Assembly: GCF_036417845.1 (NCBI RefSeq)
Contig: NC_089979.1
Span: 25,423,958 to 25,487,957 of the forward strand
Reading direction: 5' to 3'
DNA length: 64,000 nucleotides
From: Apteryx mantelli
Lineage: Eukaryota; Chordata; Aves; Apterygiformes; Apterygidae
Of the stretch, positions 1 through 10,707 are shown in pieces. How positions within the stretch are numbered: position 1 is the first letter of the stretch; each line of letters opens with the position of its first letter. The notes under the pieces were generated by a model. It was not told the origin of the DNA, ran no database searches, and saw only the letters and a program-made list of their open reading frames with translations. The position numbers and the translations under genes are program-made.

Positions 1-126
1 GCAGGAGTGTTTAAAACATTCTGAATATAAAAGAACACCTCATACTCCAAATGATTATCCAGACTGCCCTGCGGGAATCCAATTTGCCAAAGAACTGGAA
101 AACAGTCTTCTTGAAAAATTCAAACG
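1..126 (+). CDS. POP1: POP1 internal coding exon (5' edge uncertain)
   Basis: Codons run from base 2 or base 5 to 126, and the exon ends after two bases of an Arg codon at the donor gtaata (127). The peptide contains RTPHTPNDYPDCPAGIQFAK and ends EKFK-R, closely resembling human POP1. Bases 1-4 read gcag, which could be a splice acceptor, so the exon may begin at 5. Equally the window may cut through the exon. Confidence 0.9.
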
Positions 127-981
127 GTAATATTAACTTCTTCAAGATAGATTGTTAGAATAAAAAAAATGGATGCTGCTTAAAATATTCTCTTAATTAT
201 CTGTTGTTGTGTTCATTTAGAATTTGATTTTTATGAAGATCTTTCACTAGTGTTTTTAAATCCCAGTATAATAAAAAAAAAAAATCCAAGATGTGTATAA
301 CAGAAAAGCTCGGCTAAATGGGGCATGTAAATTAACTGAAACCTTCCATTCCCAGAGATACGCTCAATTAAAAGGCTGTAACAAGGCTGCATAACACAAT
401 AAAATAAACAAAACCATTTCAAGCTTCCTTAGCAGCAAACAAGGGAGGAGGTAAGAGCAGGCAAAGGCAGAATATCAAAATGTGTGTGAAGTGCTGAAGA
501 ATAAAATGAGTGAAGAGGTATTTCAGTTTAATACTAGATATTCTGAAATTTGCCTTCATTTTCACTACAACAAACACAGAACTCTTGACCATGAGTGTGG
601 GGCAACTGGAAGCATCCTTTGGACAAGCAAGTGTCAGGTTCCCTTCAGCTAGGAGGGGAAAGTAGGAGAAGTTTAGAGGAGAAGGCGGTGGTGTAGGTCA
701 CAGTAGATAGAAATATTCAGCATGGCTGAAAGGATATGGAAGCCAGAAATACAGCAGCATTGTGCAGAAGTAAAACTTCTAAATATTCAAAATTCTTTCT
801 CAATGAGATTGAAAAGTGAATGCACAGTTAAATTGTTTTCTATATACTTGTTTTTGAAAAAGGAAAATATTATTAGACTAGCATGGCAAAGTGGGCAAAC
901 AGCCTTTTTTCAAAGTGTTAGCTAAGGGCTGAATAAGGGCCCTGGAAACAAATATTCTTACCTACTTCATTTGTCGTTTAG
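127..981 (+). other. POP1: POP1 intron
   Basis: GT-AG intron of 855 bases between two POP1 coding exons. I see no exon, RNA gene or recognisable repeat in it. Confidence 0.9.
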
Positions 982-1323
982 ACGTCCACCTGCAAAAAGG
1001 GCAAATTATGTCAAGTTGGGCACTCTGTCCCCTTTCCTCTGTCCTTGGGGGCAGCTGACAAAGAACTGGGAAGAAAGAATGAAAGCTTCAGGAGAATTTG
1101 TATGTCCTTCCTTCCTATGCACTGAGAGCTATGCAACCGAAGGGCAGAGCCTTTGTGACCCCAAACCAGAAGTGGTCAAAGAAGCTTCACCTGAGACTGG
1201 CGAGGTAGAGGAGACCATGGAAATAAGCTCTGAAGGTGCCATAATGATAGAGGATGTTGCAAGCACCCAGGGCTTTGGTGAGAGAGATGAAACTATGACA
1301 AAGAGTATCTTTATTGTTCTCAG
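982..1323 (+). CDS. POP1: POP1 penultimate coding exon
   Basis: The acceptor cgtttag ends at 981 and the donor gtatgt starts at 1324. The exon is 342 bases and enters with one base of a split Arg codon, giving KRRPPAKRANYVKLGTLSPF across the junction, a near copy of human POP1. The first ~35 residues are conserved. The following ~75 are acidic and Ser/Thr/Glu-rich (for example ETGEVEETMEISSEG) and are much less conserved, so this is probably a disordered linker before the C-terminal domain. It ends IFIVLR with a phase that fits the next exon. A CR1 fragment starts about 16 bases beyond the donor. Confidence 0.95.
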
Positions 1324-2439
1324 GTATGTCAAAATGATACAGGCTCAGGGGGGATCTTATCAATGTGTATAAATATCTGATGGGAGGGTGTCAAGAGGAT
1401 GGGGCCAGACTTTTTTCAGTGGTGCCCAGTGACAGGACAAAAGGCAATGGGTACAAACTAAAACACAGGAAATTCCACCTGAAGACAAGAAAACACTTCT
1501 TTACTGTGAATGCTGGAACAGGTTGCCCAGAGAGGTTGTGGAGTCTCCATCCTTGGAGATACTCAAAACCTGACCAGACATGATCCTGGGCAACCTGTTC
1601 TAGGTGACCCTGCTTGAGCAGGGGGGTTGGACCAGATGATCTCCAGATGCCCCTTCCAACCTCAACTACTCTGTGATTCTGTGAATTGGGAAAAGGAAGA
1701 ACTCAGCCTTGAGTATTAAGATGAGAGAATGATTTGATTGAACTGCAGTGAGGAGGAGATTAGAAAGTTTTGCTGTGGATCAGAACTTCTTGTTGAGTGG
1801 AAGCCCTTCATTCTACCTTTCCCCAGTGAACTTAGTGCCTAGATGAAATAAGGAATTATCTTAAATAACACTCCTGAGTTTAGCATTTCCTTGGAGTTGG
1901 CATATTCTGCCTGCTTTCATTTGGACTGAGTGTTCAGAGCCTCATATCTGTGATTTAAAAACTTGTTCTCTATATCTGCTGGCATCCTCTTCTCTAAAAC
2001 ATTATCACAGATGGTTCTTGCACTACTTACAAGGTCCACAGAGCAAATGGAGACTCTCCTGCATTCCAATGCAATGCATGAGGGCAATAACATTTGAAGA
2101 GAAGTGCCTGAATGCAGGTCTTTTATTTTTGTGTAGTTAGCATGGAAAGAGAATAAAGGCAGTTCTGGACTGAATGAATGTCACTGAAGGTTCTAGAGCA
2201 TTTGTGACTAAAATGGGTTTTAAAAAGTAATGTGGTCTTCTGAAAAATAGTTCTGCACATGAATTCTTGTCATCTATGTTTCTTTTTATGATAAGAGTGA
2301 TATAAATGTAAGCTTGGAAGGTTACAGAAAGCCCCAGGGCTTTTTAATCATGCCCTTGCAAATATGCAGGGTTCTGGATTTCTGTAGTACTATTTGTTAA
2401 TCAATATCCCTAACGTTTATTTTTAAAATTTTATAATAG
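1324..2439 (+). other. POP1: POP1 last intron, containing a CR1 fragment
   Basis: GT-AG intron of 1116 bases. Its first third is occupied by a truncated CR1 element (about 1340-1684). The rest is AT-rich unique sequence with nothing recognisable. Confidence 0.9.
1340..1684 (+). mobile_element. CR1 LINE, 5'-truncated 3' fragment
   Basis: About 345 bases matching the 3' end of the CR1 at 47859-49016 in the same orientation. It has the tail of the pol frame ([20 protein letters not shown], then SDRT and KLKHRKFHL), the 3' UTR motif ggttggaccagatgatctcc, and the terminal octamer repeat (ctgtgattctgtg). The pol tail degenerates after the HFFTV motif. Severe 5' truncation is typical of CR1 copies. 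It sits in the last POP1 intron, about 16 bases past the splice donor. Confidence 0.93.
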
Positions 2440-3097
2440 GAGTGAGAAATTACTAATGCAGTTATCAGCCTGGTGCTATCCCACTTCTGGAAAAGATCGT
2501 AGAGTCCGCCTTGTTTCTAGACTGGGACCGAAGGAAATGACTGAACATACCCTTTTGCCAATCTTGATGAGATATCCGAGGGCTCTAGTATGGGTCAACT
2601 TGTCTCTCTTGAGAAAGGGGAACCCTGAATTACATGCTATGATTTGCATCCCAACAGAGGAAGATTTGGTGCATCTAAGCAAAGATCAGCTCTTCTGTGG
2701 TCCTCAAGAACCCAAACATCATGACATATTCAAGCACAAGATACAGAAACTAAAAAGGGAGGAGAAGAAGAAGAAGGATAATGTGAAGGTTCTAGAAAGT
2801 GACCCTCCCAGTGTTTCAGATAAAGAAATAACTGAGGAACATAAAGATCTAATTCTTGGTCTTTGGTCAGACCCTCTCCCAGATGTTACTTCCCACTGCT
2901 CCAGAACTCTCCTGGGATATGTCACTCGAGGGGATTTTTCATTGGCTGCGGGCTGTGGAGAAGCACTGGGTTTTGTTAGCTTGACAGGATTACTTCATAT
3001 GTTACACAGCCAGCCCACAGATAAAAAAGGGCTTGTTTTGTTAAGAACTCCTGCATCTTTACAGTACAGATTTGCGAGACTTAATATTGAGGTATAA
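2440..3097 (+). CDS. POP1: POP1 last coding exon and stop
   Basis: The acceptor ttataatag ends at 2439. The first base completes an Arg codon, and the frame then reads [14 protein letters not shown] through to a TAA at 3095-3097. The exon encodes the C-terminal domain: a conserved block around [14 protein letters not shown], a block with [12 protein letters not shown], a Lys-rich linker ([11 protein letters not shown]) that probably varies between species, then the highly conserved end with [32 protein letters not shown] and final [12 protein letters not shown]. The stop position matches the human C-terminus. An ATG at 2456 opens a 213-codon frame but is internal, not a start. Confidence 0.97.
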
Positions 3098-3300
3098 GTA
3101 TCATTGCAATGCAGTAGAATGCCAAAAAATACCAAAGAATGTCTGTGTTTTGTCTTCTGTGGCCTTTCTGATTTGTCCCAAAGTTGAGGAGGTGATTCTG
3201 AGCCCCAGCAGTGTCATGAGGCATATGAAATAACTGGAAAGCTTTGTAGCTTTATTCATGAAAATAACTAATGAATAAACAGGCCTAGTGTTACTTTTGA
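3098..3300 (+). other. POP1: POP1 3' untranslated region (predicted)
   Basis: Sequence between the POP1 stop codon and the first canonical poly(A) signal plus about 20 bases. The end is an inference: longer 3' ends using later signals, for example an AATAAA near 3673, are possible. Confidence 0.5.
3274..3279 (+). terminator. Candidate POP1 poly(A) signal AATAAA
   Basis: First AATAAA after the POP1 stop, 177 bases downstream. It is followed within 20-30 bases by a T/G-rich stretch (gttacttttgatgtctg) of the kind found downstream of cleavage sites. There is no transcript evidence. Confidence 0.5.
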
Positions 3301-4654
3301 TGTCTGCAATGCTAAGGATTGCTAACAGCAGCAGGTCTATTAACATGATCTTGTTTTTAACTAAGAGATATATTGTTCTTTTTTTTTAATCTCGGAGCTT
3401 GGGATGCCCTAACAGTACTAAACAGAAGAATCATGCTTTTTCCTTTAGAAGTCTTCTGGTCAGATGGCTGATGGCTGATTGTAACCTACCAGTTTATTGT
3501 TTACCTGTAAACACATGCAATTTGGGCCTGTGCATATAGCAAATATATTTTCCCTACTCCTTATGTCTGAATATGTGTGGCTACTTTGGAATAGAGCAAA
3601 GTAGACAAATCTAGTACAGAAAGCAGAAGGTACTTATTTTGGTGGAAAAGTTCTGTGCTTAAACGAAATGCAAATAAAAGGTAGTCTGGCTGCACAATAC
3701 TGGATTAGAGCAACCAAAGCTCTAAGCTGGAAGGTGTATCAATTTTCCTCTCTATTCTGAGAGAGAAGATTCTGGTTTTGAAGGGCAGTAAGTCTTTCAA
3801 ATGTAAATTACAGTCAGTGGGTCTGTTTACATTTTCTTTTAATAATTGGGGATATTTTGGTTTCTTAAAACATGACTTTATTTTTTTATGGCATGTGCTA
3901 GGACTGAAGGATTTTCTTTCACTTTACAGTATGGGTTATGAATGTTGTCCAAACAGTCATAAAACTTTTAAAGCATTTCTGGAACAGAAGGTGAGAAAGG
4001 TGCTTGGGGTTTTTGTTTTGTTTTTAACAAATCATAGTCTTAAGAATGGCTAAAAGTTTAAGCAGCTTGAAAATGAGATGTACAATAATACATTGTAGTT
4101 TAATAGCAGCATGATGCAAATATATACCAGTTGGTAAAATTACCCTGAAGTGATCATGTATAAATAAACATGTAATCTATCTATTCTTGATTCAGGAGTC
4201 TATTGACTGAGCTTGATTCTTTACAAAATTAAATATGGATCACTTAATGACTTTGTCTTCCAAAGTATCAGTTTGCAAATTAATTCCTGCATTCAGTTTT
4301 GTTTGAAAAAGACTTCAACCCACAATATGAATTTCTTTGCTTGAGTTATTTTGCTGGAGAAAAGATGTAAAGTACCTTCACGTCACAATTACTAAAATTT
4401 GGGACCATTGTTGGATTAAATATGACACAGATACAGGGAAGGGAGGGAGAACATCTCTGCAATGGAAGTGTGAGTGGGGAGTGGAGCTAGATTTTTTTTT
4501 TTTTCCAGAAGACTGATGTAAAAATCAATCCAATTCATCTAGATTTGAACTCATTTGTTTAGGATTTTCCTGTTAATTCTTCCTGAAAGAGAACCATAAA
4601 TTCACCTCTTGAGTTTGTGAGTGCAGCTGGATGTATTTTGTGTGTGCTTGAGTT

Positions 4655-4978
4655 TCATACGCCATTCACAGAAGTCATTAGCAGTTTGTAGTCTTGCACA
4701 CCAGTTACAGTTACGGCATCGTGTGGTATATGACGGGTTACAGAAAAACCACACTCTTCAACGTAGCCTGGAATAATATTCTGTGATGAATTGTTCATGA
4801 TTGCTTCTAGATCATTGACATTCTGCGCATCTGATAAAGCAATCACCATTACAGAAATAAACTGAACCTGGTTCTGTATCGTTGCAGGCAGCAGGTTGTG
4901 CAGAGCGTCTGCTGTGTGAAAGTGGAGCCGGTAGATGGCCCCACAGGAAAAAGCTTTGGTACTGTGCAGGCCCAGGAT
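4655..4978 (-). other. Unidentified 107-codon open frame (possible coding remnant)
   Basis: On the minus strand the frame is open from just after a TGA (4979-4981) to a TGA at 4655-4657. It reads through FSCGAIYRLHFHTADALH, FISVMVIALSDAQNVNDLEA and ends LLMTSVNGV. The composition looks protein-like: hydrophobic stretches alternate with polar ones and there is no low-complexity sequence. An internal ATG at 4849 would give 64 residues. I do not recognise a family. The opposite strand is also open for 76 codons (4838-5065), which argues that openness here may be chance. It could be an old processed pseudogene, a lost exon, or noise. Confidence 0.25.
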
Positions 4979-7717
4979 TCACATGCTCGCCATGTGACTT
5001 TGAACACTACATTATGTAGGTATGTAGAAATAAAGAACCCCTTAAACATTACAGTCTGGCTGCTGTAATCAAGTTCTCTCATGGTAATAATCCTGGATTT
5101 AATGAACCTTTTGAATTGTGAGCTCAATTGAAATATTTCTAGGATCAGAGTTTCCAGAGCTTTGCTTCATGGGAAGAAAGGAGAGGAGATGATGTTTATA
5201 TGGCTTTTCCCCCTTTACCTCCCTCATCCTCATAGATGCTTATTTTCTTGCCTCTCTAGACCTGGCTTGTGTGTGATAAAGAAAGAGGAAGAGACCCCCA
5301 CCCAAGCTATTATTTCTTGTTTCTTTTCTGCTTGTAGATCTTTTGTTCACTGAATCTTTCCCAGGTTTGGGGTTTTTTTTAAACATCTGGAGTCTTTTTT
5401 CTTTTCCTCCTATTGGTAATTTCTGCCAGGTTTTCATTTTGACACTTCCTGTTACTTTTCTTTGATTTCCATTCTCTATCTCTGATTTATGATCCTTCTC
5501 TCTGGTGAGCCAATGAACAGAAACTAGAATCCAAGTGCATCCTGTTCTGTATATCTTGTAATATTATTACACAGTTGTTTTCCTTTAAGTCAGTGATTTA
5601 TGCCAGAAGACTTCACTCTCCTTGTAAAATGCACTGCAAGGCTGATAAGTTAAAAGTGCTCAAAACTCTCAGCCAAAGTTTGTCAGAAAAATACTGTGAC
5701 TTTATGTAGCTGCAAGGAAGTTTTTATCTGTGGTTGGGATTTCCAGATTCTCAGTGTCTCAAGGGTGACTTACTCATAAAAACTGTGTCAACACTGGATA
5801 ATCAAACTGTAGGTAATTAAACCTGTGTTATCTGTGCATCAGCTGCACAGTGTGTCTGTGTTCTTCATGTTGCATCAGGTGTAGTTGTGGCACACATCTG
5901 TTCTTAGGCTGGATCTTACTGCAGTTATGACCCTTTAGTTAACTGACTACCCCAGAGCATCTTGATCAGCTCCCATGAGCTCTGATACGTGGGTGTTTTC
6001 AGGGACCCACGGAATCAAATTCAGTGAAAGAAACTCTCGTAAATTGTCAGGCTTCCATGCCATTCTTCAGATAACTTTCTCAAAATGGATGCCAGAATGA
6101 ACCCTTAGCTTGGCAAGAACTGTTGGAAGCTGGTACAAAGTACAGAAGGCAATTCTGGCATTATCTGTAGCACTGAAGAGCTCCACTGCTACTGCACTGA
6201 TCATGTACTCTATGTACGCTCCCTGAGAGTAGCTGGATAAATACTGTCCTTGAAACCCCCATGGTGAAGGGTCTTGTCCCAACCTGAACCCTGATGTATA
6301 TGGTCACTGCCTGCTACTTTAGACAGGCTGCAGTGACTGAAAGATTTGCCCAACTGAGATTCTTGTGGCTCAGAGATGGGCATATTTTACCATTGCAAGT
6401 CCAGAAAATGAGGCTGCAGCAGAGAGAGGTGATTAACCTGTGGAATGCGCTGACGTGGGACAGGTGCCAGACTGTGGCGTATTTATTAAGGAAGTTCAAA
6501 ATGAGTGCAGGGCAATTGGTTTGTTTAGCAGTGCGTAAGTAATGGGCAAAGTTATCTGGCAAAAAGGCAGCTGAGGTTGTTGAGACAAATCTGAGAAAAA
6601 AATTGGCAGGGTGACAGACCACTTGATGGAGGTGTAAGCCTTGGAAGATCATGGCACACGCATACAGAGGGTAGTTAAATACAGTTTGACAGTTTTTATT
6701 CAGTGGCCTAAATTTGGAAAAGCCAGGTATGTCAAACCTGATTCACTCATTTGCTTATGTGCAGAAGTTAGTAGGAACAATGCTGGGGGGAGTAAACTAC
6801 TGAAGACAGGTTACTGAACTGCTAAGACTGAGGGAAGCAATAGCTTTCTTTTACTTTCTAAAAATCCAGCATGCAAAAAAAAAAGTCCCGTGCTTGTAAA
6901 TGCTCCTCCCAGAGGTTAACAATCTACATAATACCCACAGTTTACCTATTGTAAATTAAATTCAGCTGTACTAAAACTCTTTTTTACAAACATTGGTATC
7001 ATCAAATCCCTTCAAGAGCAAGTAAATTAGCATTGAATAATGAAAATTCTGAGAAAGGACAGATGAGATAGGCTGGAACCATTTTGTGGCAGCTTTGAAA
7101 CTCAGAGCCTGCTTGTCTCTGGACAAAATAAGATTAATGAGTTCAAGACAGTCTGCAGAGAGATGGGGTGGCAGAAGAACAGAATAGACAAAACACAGCT
7201 TTCATTTATTGCATTGACTCTCTTGCTGAAGATAGATAATTTCTTCCATAGTAGGAGAAACACCTACACAGTTGGTTGTTGTTCTTGTTTTTTGAAGTCC
7301 AAGATGTGGAAAGTTTGTTCCAACATCAGCTTTCTTGACACATTTTAGAAGACTTTTGGTCATGGCTCACAGCCATGCTGCTAGTGTGACAGCCTTGCCC
7401 AGCTAAGGCAAATTGTTACTAAGTAGAGAGAAAAAGATGTCTTGGGCAAAGCAAGAATAAGCAGAGAATGAAAAAGCAGTCTGAAGGAAGAGAGCAGCTC
7501 AAATTTCACTTTATGACCTCAAATATGTGAGGTTTTGCTGAAATTTCTAGAAAGGATGGTGTAATTCAGTCTTTCATTTGATCTCAAGAAGGAACCTTGA
7601 CTGAATTGGGACAAAAGATACTGCAGCAGGTGTGTTGGTACCTGTTAAGAGAAAGACCATTTCTTTCGGCTCAGTCCTTCTCTCAGCATCCTCTTCCTTA
7701 CCCCCCAAAGAGTTGGG

Positions 7718-7741
7718 TTTTTTGTTTGTTTGTTTGTTTTT
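7718..7741. repeat. TTTG simple repeat
   Basis: T-rich run with about four TTTG units. Low-complexity sequence. Confidence 0.7.
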
Positions 7742-9218
7742 GAAAAAGAATGCAAAAGTTATGATGGATGGGAAACCGTGTGCATCCCTAAGCCTGTCTG
7801 CCAGTCAGGACTTGCTCTGACACATGACTTCTGCTAATTTCTGGTTCTGTTCTTTTGTCACACTGGGTAATAACAGGAAGGCTTTTTTCTTTTTTTTCCC
7901 CTCTTTTAGCAAAAGCATGGAGTGAAAGCAAGCTCAGGACAGCCAAACCTGAGATATTTAGAGCTTTATGACTCAAAAAATGAGTTTAAATACCACCTCA
8001 AAAATAAACAACCTCCTTCTCCCCACTTAAGAGACCTCAGTTGTTTAACTGTGGCTCTAGTGATGCATCCTATTTGCCTATTGTAGTAGTCAATGATAAA
8101 TACATATCCTCTGTACAGGAAGCGAGATTATCTTTATTATATCACACAGGTACTTCCTGAAAAATTTTACATGAGTTGTAACAGGTGTCATTCAAGGCAG
8201 TTTCACCCAAGTGCTAAGCCAGTTGCTCAATGGCATTGAACAAGTTGGGTAGGAAAGAGAGACCACGTGTATTAGTTTGTTACTTCTCCTTAGCACTCTC
8301 AAAAATTCCAGAATACATACACAGAGAAAGAAATTGTAAATCTGTAATTGAAAATACACTTCCCAGATTGGCATTTGTTTAACATAGTGATTTTTTGTTT
8401 GTTTGTTTAAAGATGTATGTGGAAGTGGTTTTGATACAGGGCAGTAGAAATTAAAGGGTTAACCACAGATTATTTATTTTTCTGTAAGACATTTTGTCAG
8501 AAAATCAATTGCATCCAGGTTTTCTGAATATTTTTACAATGCAATAATTCTTGTAAATTAGTTGGCAGATATATCAAGGGGTTCCAAATGATATCACAAA
8601 AATGTATCAGATTAGCTAAGAACTATAGCCAGATTTTTTTCAAAGGGCAGCAGATGAAAATAAGCATTAGTGCATTGAAAAAAGTAGTCCACAGAAAGTT
8701 TTAAAATAAAGTATTTGTCATTTCTATTAGTCTTCTTAAGGCTTTCCCTGAGCTACTCTATTTTGATGAGCTAATGATTCTTAAACATTGAGTTCTTAAA
8801 AAAACAAAACACTAGTTTCTTAGTCACTTTAAGAACTTACTTTTATGCCTACAGAAATCACAGTGAAGCAACTTCAAAAATAACAAGTCCAGATCTGTAA
8901 GTTTCAGTAGCCCCTAAAGTGTCATCAAACTTTATCTCGGGACATAGATTTCTAGGGCAATATCCAGCCTGTACCTCACAGTCCCCTGATGGTATGCATA
9001 TTTAGCTGTCACCAGTTGTGACAGGCACTTGAGCAAAATACAACAACCTTTGTAGGAATTTCTCCTGCAGCAAAGTGAAAGCAGCCTTCCTTTGAAGGCT
9101 GTGGAAACCCATCCTTCCTGTGCTGATGATGAAGCTCTGCATCCTTTGATGTTGGAGAAGGAAGTGTGAGTATAACAAATAGCTCAGAAATCCTGATCCA
9201 GACATTCTGGGTTCACCT

Positions 9219-9230
9219 GGGGGGGGGGGG
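9219..9230. repeat. Poly-G run (12 G)
   Basis: Twelve consecutive G residues in otherwise balanced sequence. The length is likely variable and also error-prone in sequencing. Confidence 0.8.
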
Positions 9231-10671
9231 CATTAGAGTTGTCCAATAAAACCAGAAGTATCACAAAAATAACAAGTCCCTGCCTGAAGGCTTGATTCTC
9301 ACATCATATGCAACCCCCTTTCATTAGACAACACCCTGGTGTAAACCTAGAACTAACCATTGCTACAAGTAGTTACTGTGCCAATGCTTGCATGTGGGCT
9401 ACTGCAAGTGACACGCATGGTAAGAGGCTCCCTAATGAAAGTACATTTAGATTGCTTCTTCCCTTGGAGTAGGCTATGCAAATAATTTTCCTTGATTGCC
9501 TGAGGAGTAGAAGAGGCTTGACACAGCTTTAAGATAAAAATCTCCAAAGACGCGATCTTTTTAATCTAACTTGGTAAAAGCTTTATCACTCAAAACTGGA
9601 CTTTTCTCTTTATTTAGAAGGGGAATTTGAATAGTGTGCCTTATTTTATCTTGTAAAAATGTCTCAAGTTCAGTTCCTTTTCATTAATGGAAGGCACCAC
9701 TGCAGCCTATGGGTACATTGTTAATAATGTTGAAGATGAAATAAAATAGGTCACATCAGAAAAACAGAGGTCCTGGGAGATGCCTAGCTATAGTATTGAG
9801 CATAAAAATATCACAGATAATGTTTGGGGAAGATGTTCCAACATTTACATTTTTAAACAAGGCATGAAGATGCTACTAGTACTGTTTCTGGCCTGCCTCA
9901 AATACCTGAGGCATCCTTTCCAGAGTTAAAGAGGTGGATTCAGTTCTCATCTGGAATTCTTTCCAAGCTCCGTGGTTGTATAGCATAACGAGGAGACTAG
10001 CACATGTACCAGGAGTGACACAATCTTTCAGCTGTTTCTCTGGATAGGCAGTAAATCTAATTCTTGGAGGTTTCTGGATAAACAGAAGCTGTTATCCATT
10101 TGCTGTCTGATCTGATTTCTTTCTAGTTAATTTTGCATAATTAGTTAGAGGGCTTAATTTTTTTTTTTAATGGTAAATGCCATAGGCTTGGGATTATTTC
10201 ATATAACACAGACTGTACATTAAAACGCATCTAATAATGTGAAGAGATAAGTATAACATGTGCCCAGCATTAGTAGATGTCTCAAATGACAGATCTCTTT
10301 CTGTATTTAAAATGCTCGTTTTCTAAGAGTTAAGCATTTCAAAACAACAGCGTGTGGTTCACTGGTGCCGTAAAGTGGACCTCAGACTTTGGGAGGTTCC
10401 AGTCCCCAGACCCTCCTATGGTTTTGATTAAGTATCTCTACCTTCTCTGCTGCGTTTTCCCCCCTTGAATTTGTACTCAATGCTCTCACCATTTGTTTTT
10501 GCGTGGAATTGTTCACTTTTTGATGTATTTCCTATTAAAATGTAGTAGTAGACCACAGGAGAGGGTAAGGCTGCATTTATGCTGTATTTGTGTTTTAAAT
10601 TCTGCTTTATTTCTACTCAGAGTAAACATCGGTCTTCATTTTGAAATATTGTGTATTTTTAATTCAGACTT

Positions 10672-10707
10672 CCTTTTGTAAAAGCTAAGCCTTTTGTAAA
10701 AGCTAAG
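10672..10707. repeat. Exact 18-base tandem duplication
   Basis: The unit ccttttgtaaaagctaag occurs twice head to tail without mismatch, which suggests a recent duplication. Confidence 0.9.

Larger units (their letters stand above)
1..3300 (+). other. POP1: POP1 gene, 3' part (RNase P/MRP subunit)
   Basis: POP1 is the largest protein shared by RNase P (5' maturation of pre-tRNA) and RNase MRP (rRNA processing), acting in the nucleus and nucleolus. Three plus-strand exons (1-126, 982-1323, 2440-3097) join in frame into about 374 residues plus stop, against about 1024 for the whole human protein, so the N-terminal two thirds lie upstream of the window. The match to human POP1, judged from memory, is strongest at DYPDCPAGIQFAKELE, at RRPPAKRANYVKLGTL and in the last 80 residues ([20 protein letters not shown] and the very end). 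Introns are GT-AG with consistent phases. The gene end near 3300 is inferred from a poly(A) signal at 3274. The next gene, NIPAL2, converges from the other strand. Confidence 0.95.

Noticed and set aside
971-981. ATG at 971 as a translation start for the 133-codon frame
   Set aside because: Bases 971-981 are the intron's pyrimidine-rich end. The cgtttag acceptor and POP1 similarity begin at 982.
2456-3097. Stand-alone 213-residue gene starting at ATG 2456
   Set aside because: The frame is open upstream to a splice acceptor at 2439 and continues the POP1 protein, so this is an internal Met of the last exon.
6294-6540. Weak LINE-like wording (gtgattaacctgtggaatgc) suggesting an ancient CR1 remnant
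   Set aside because: Only a short phrase resembles a LINE pol tail. Without an alignment the match cannot be separated from chance.
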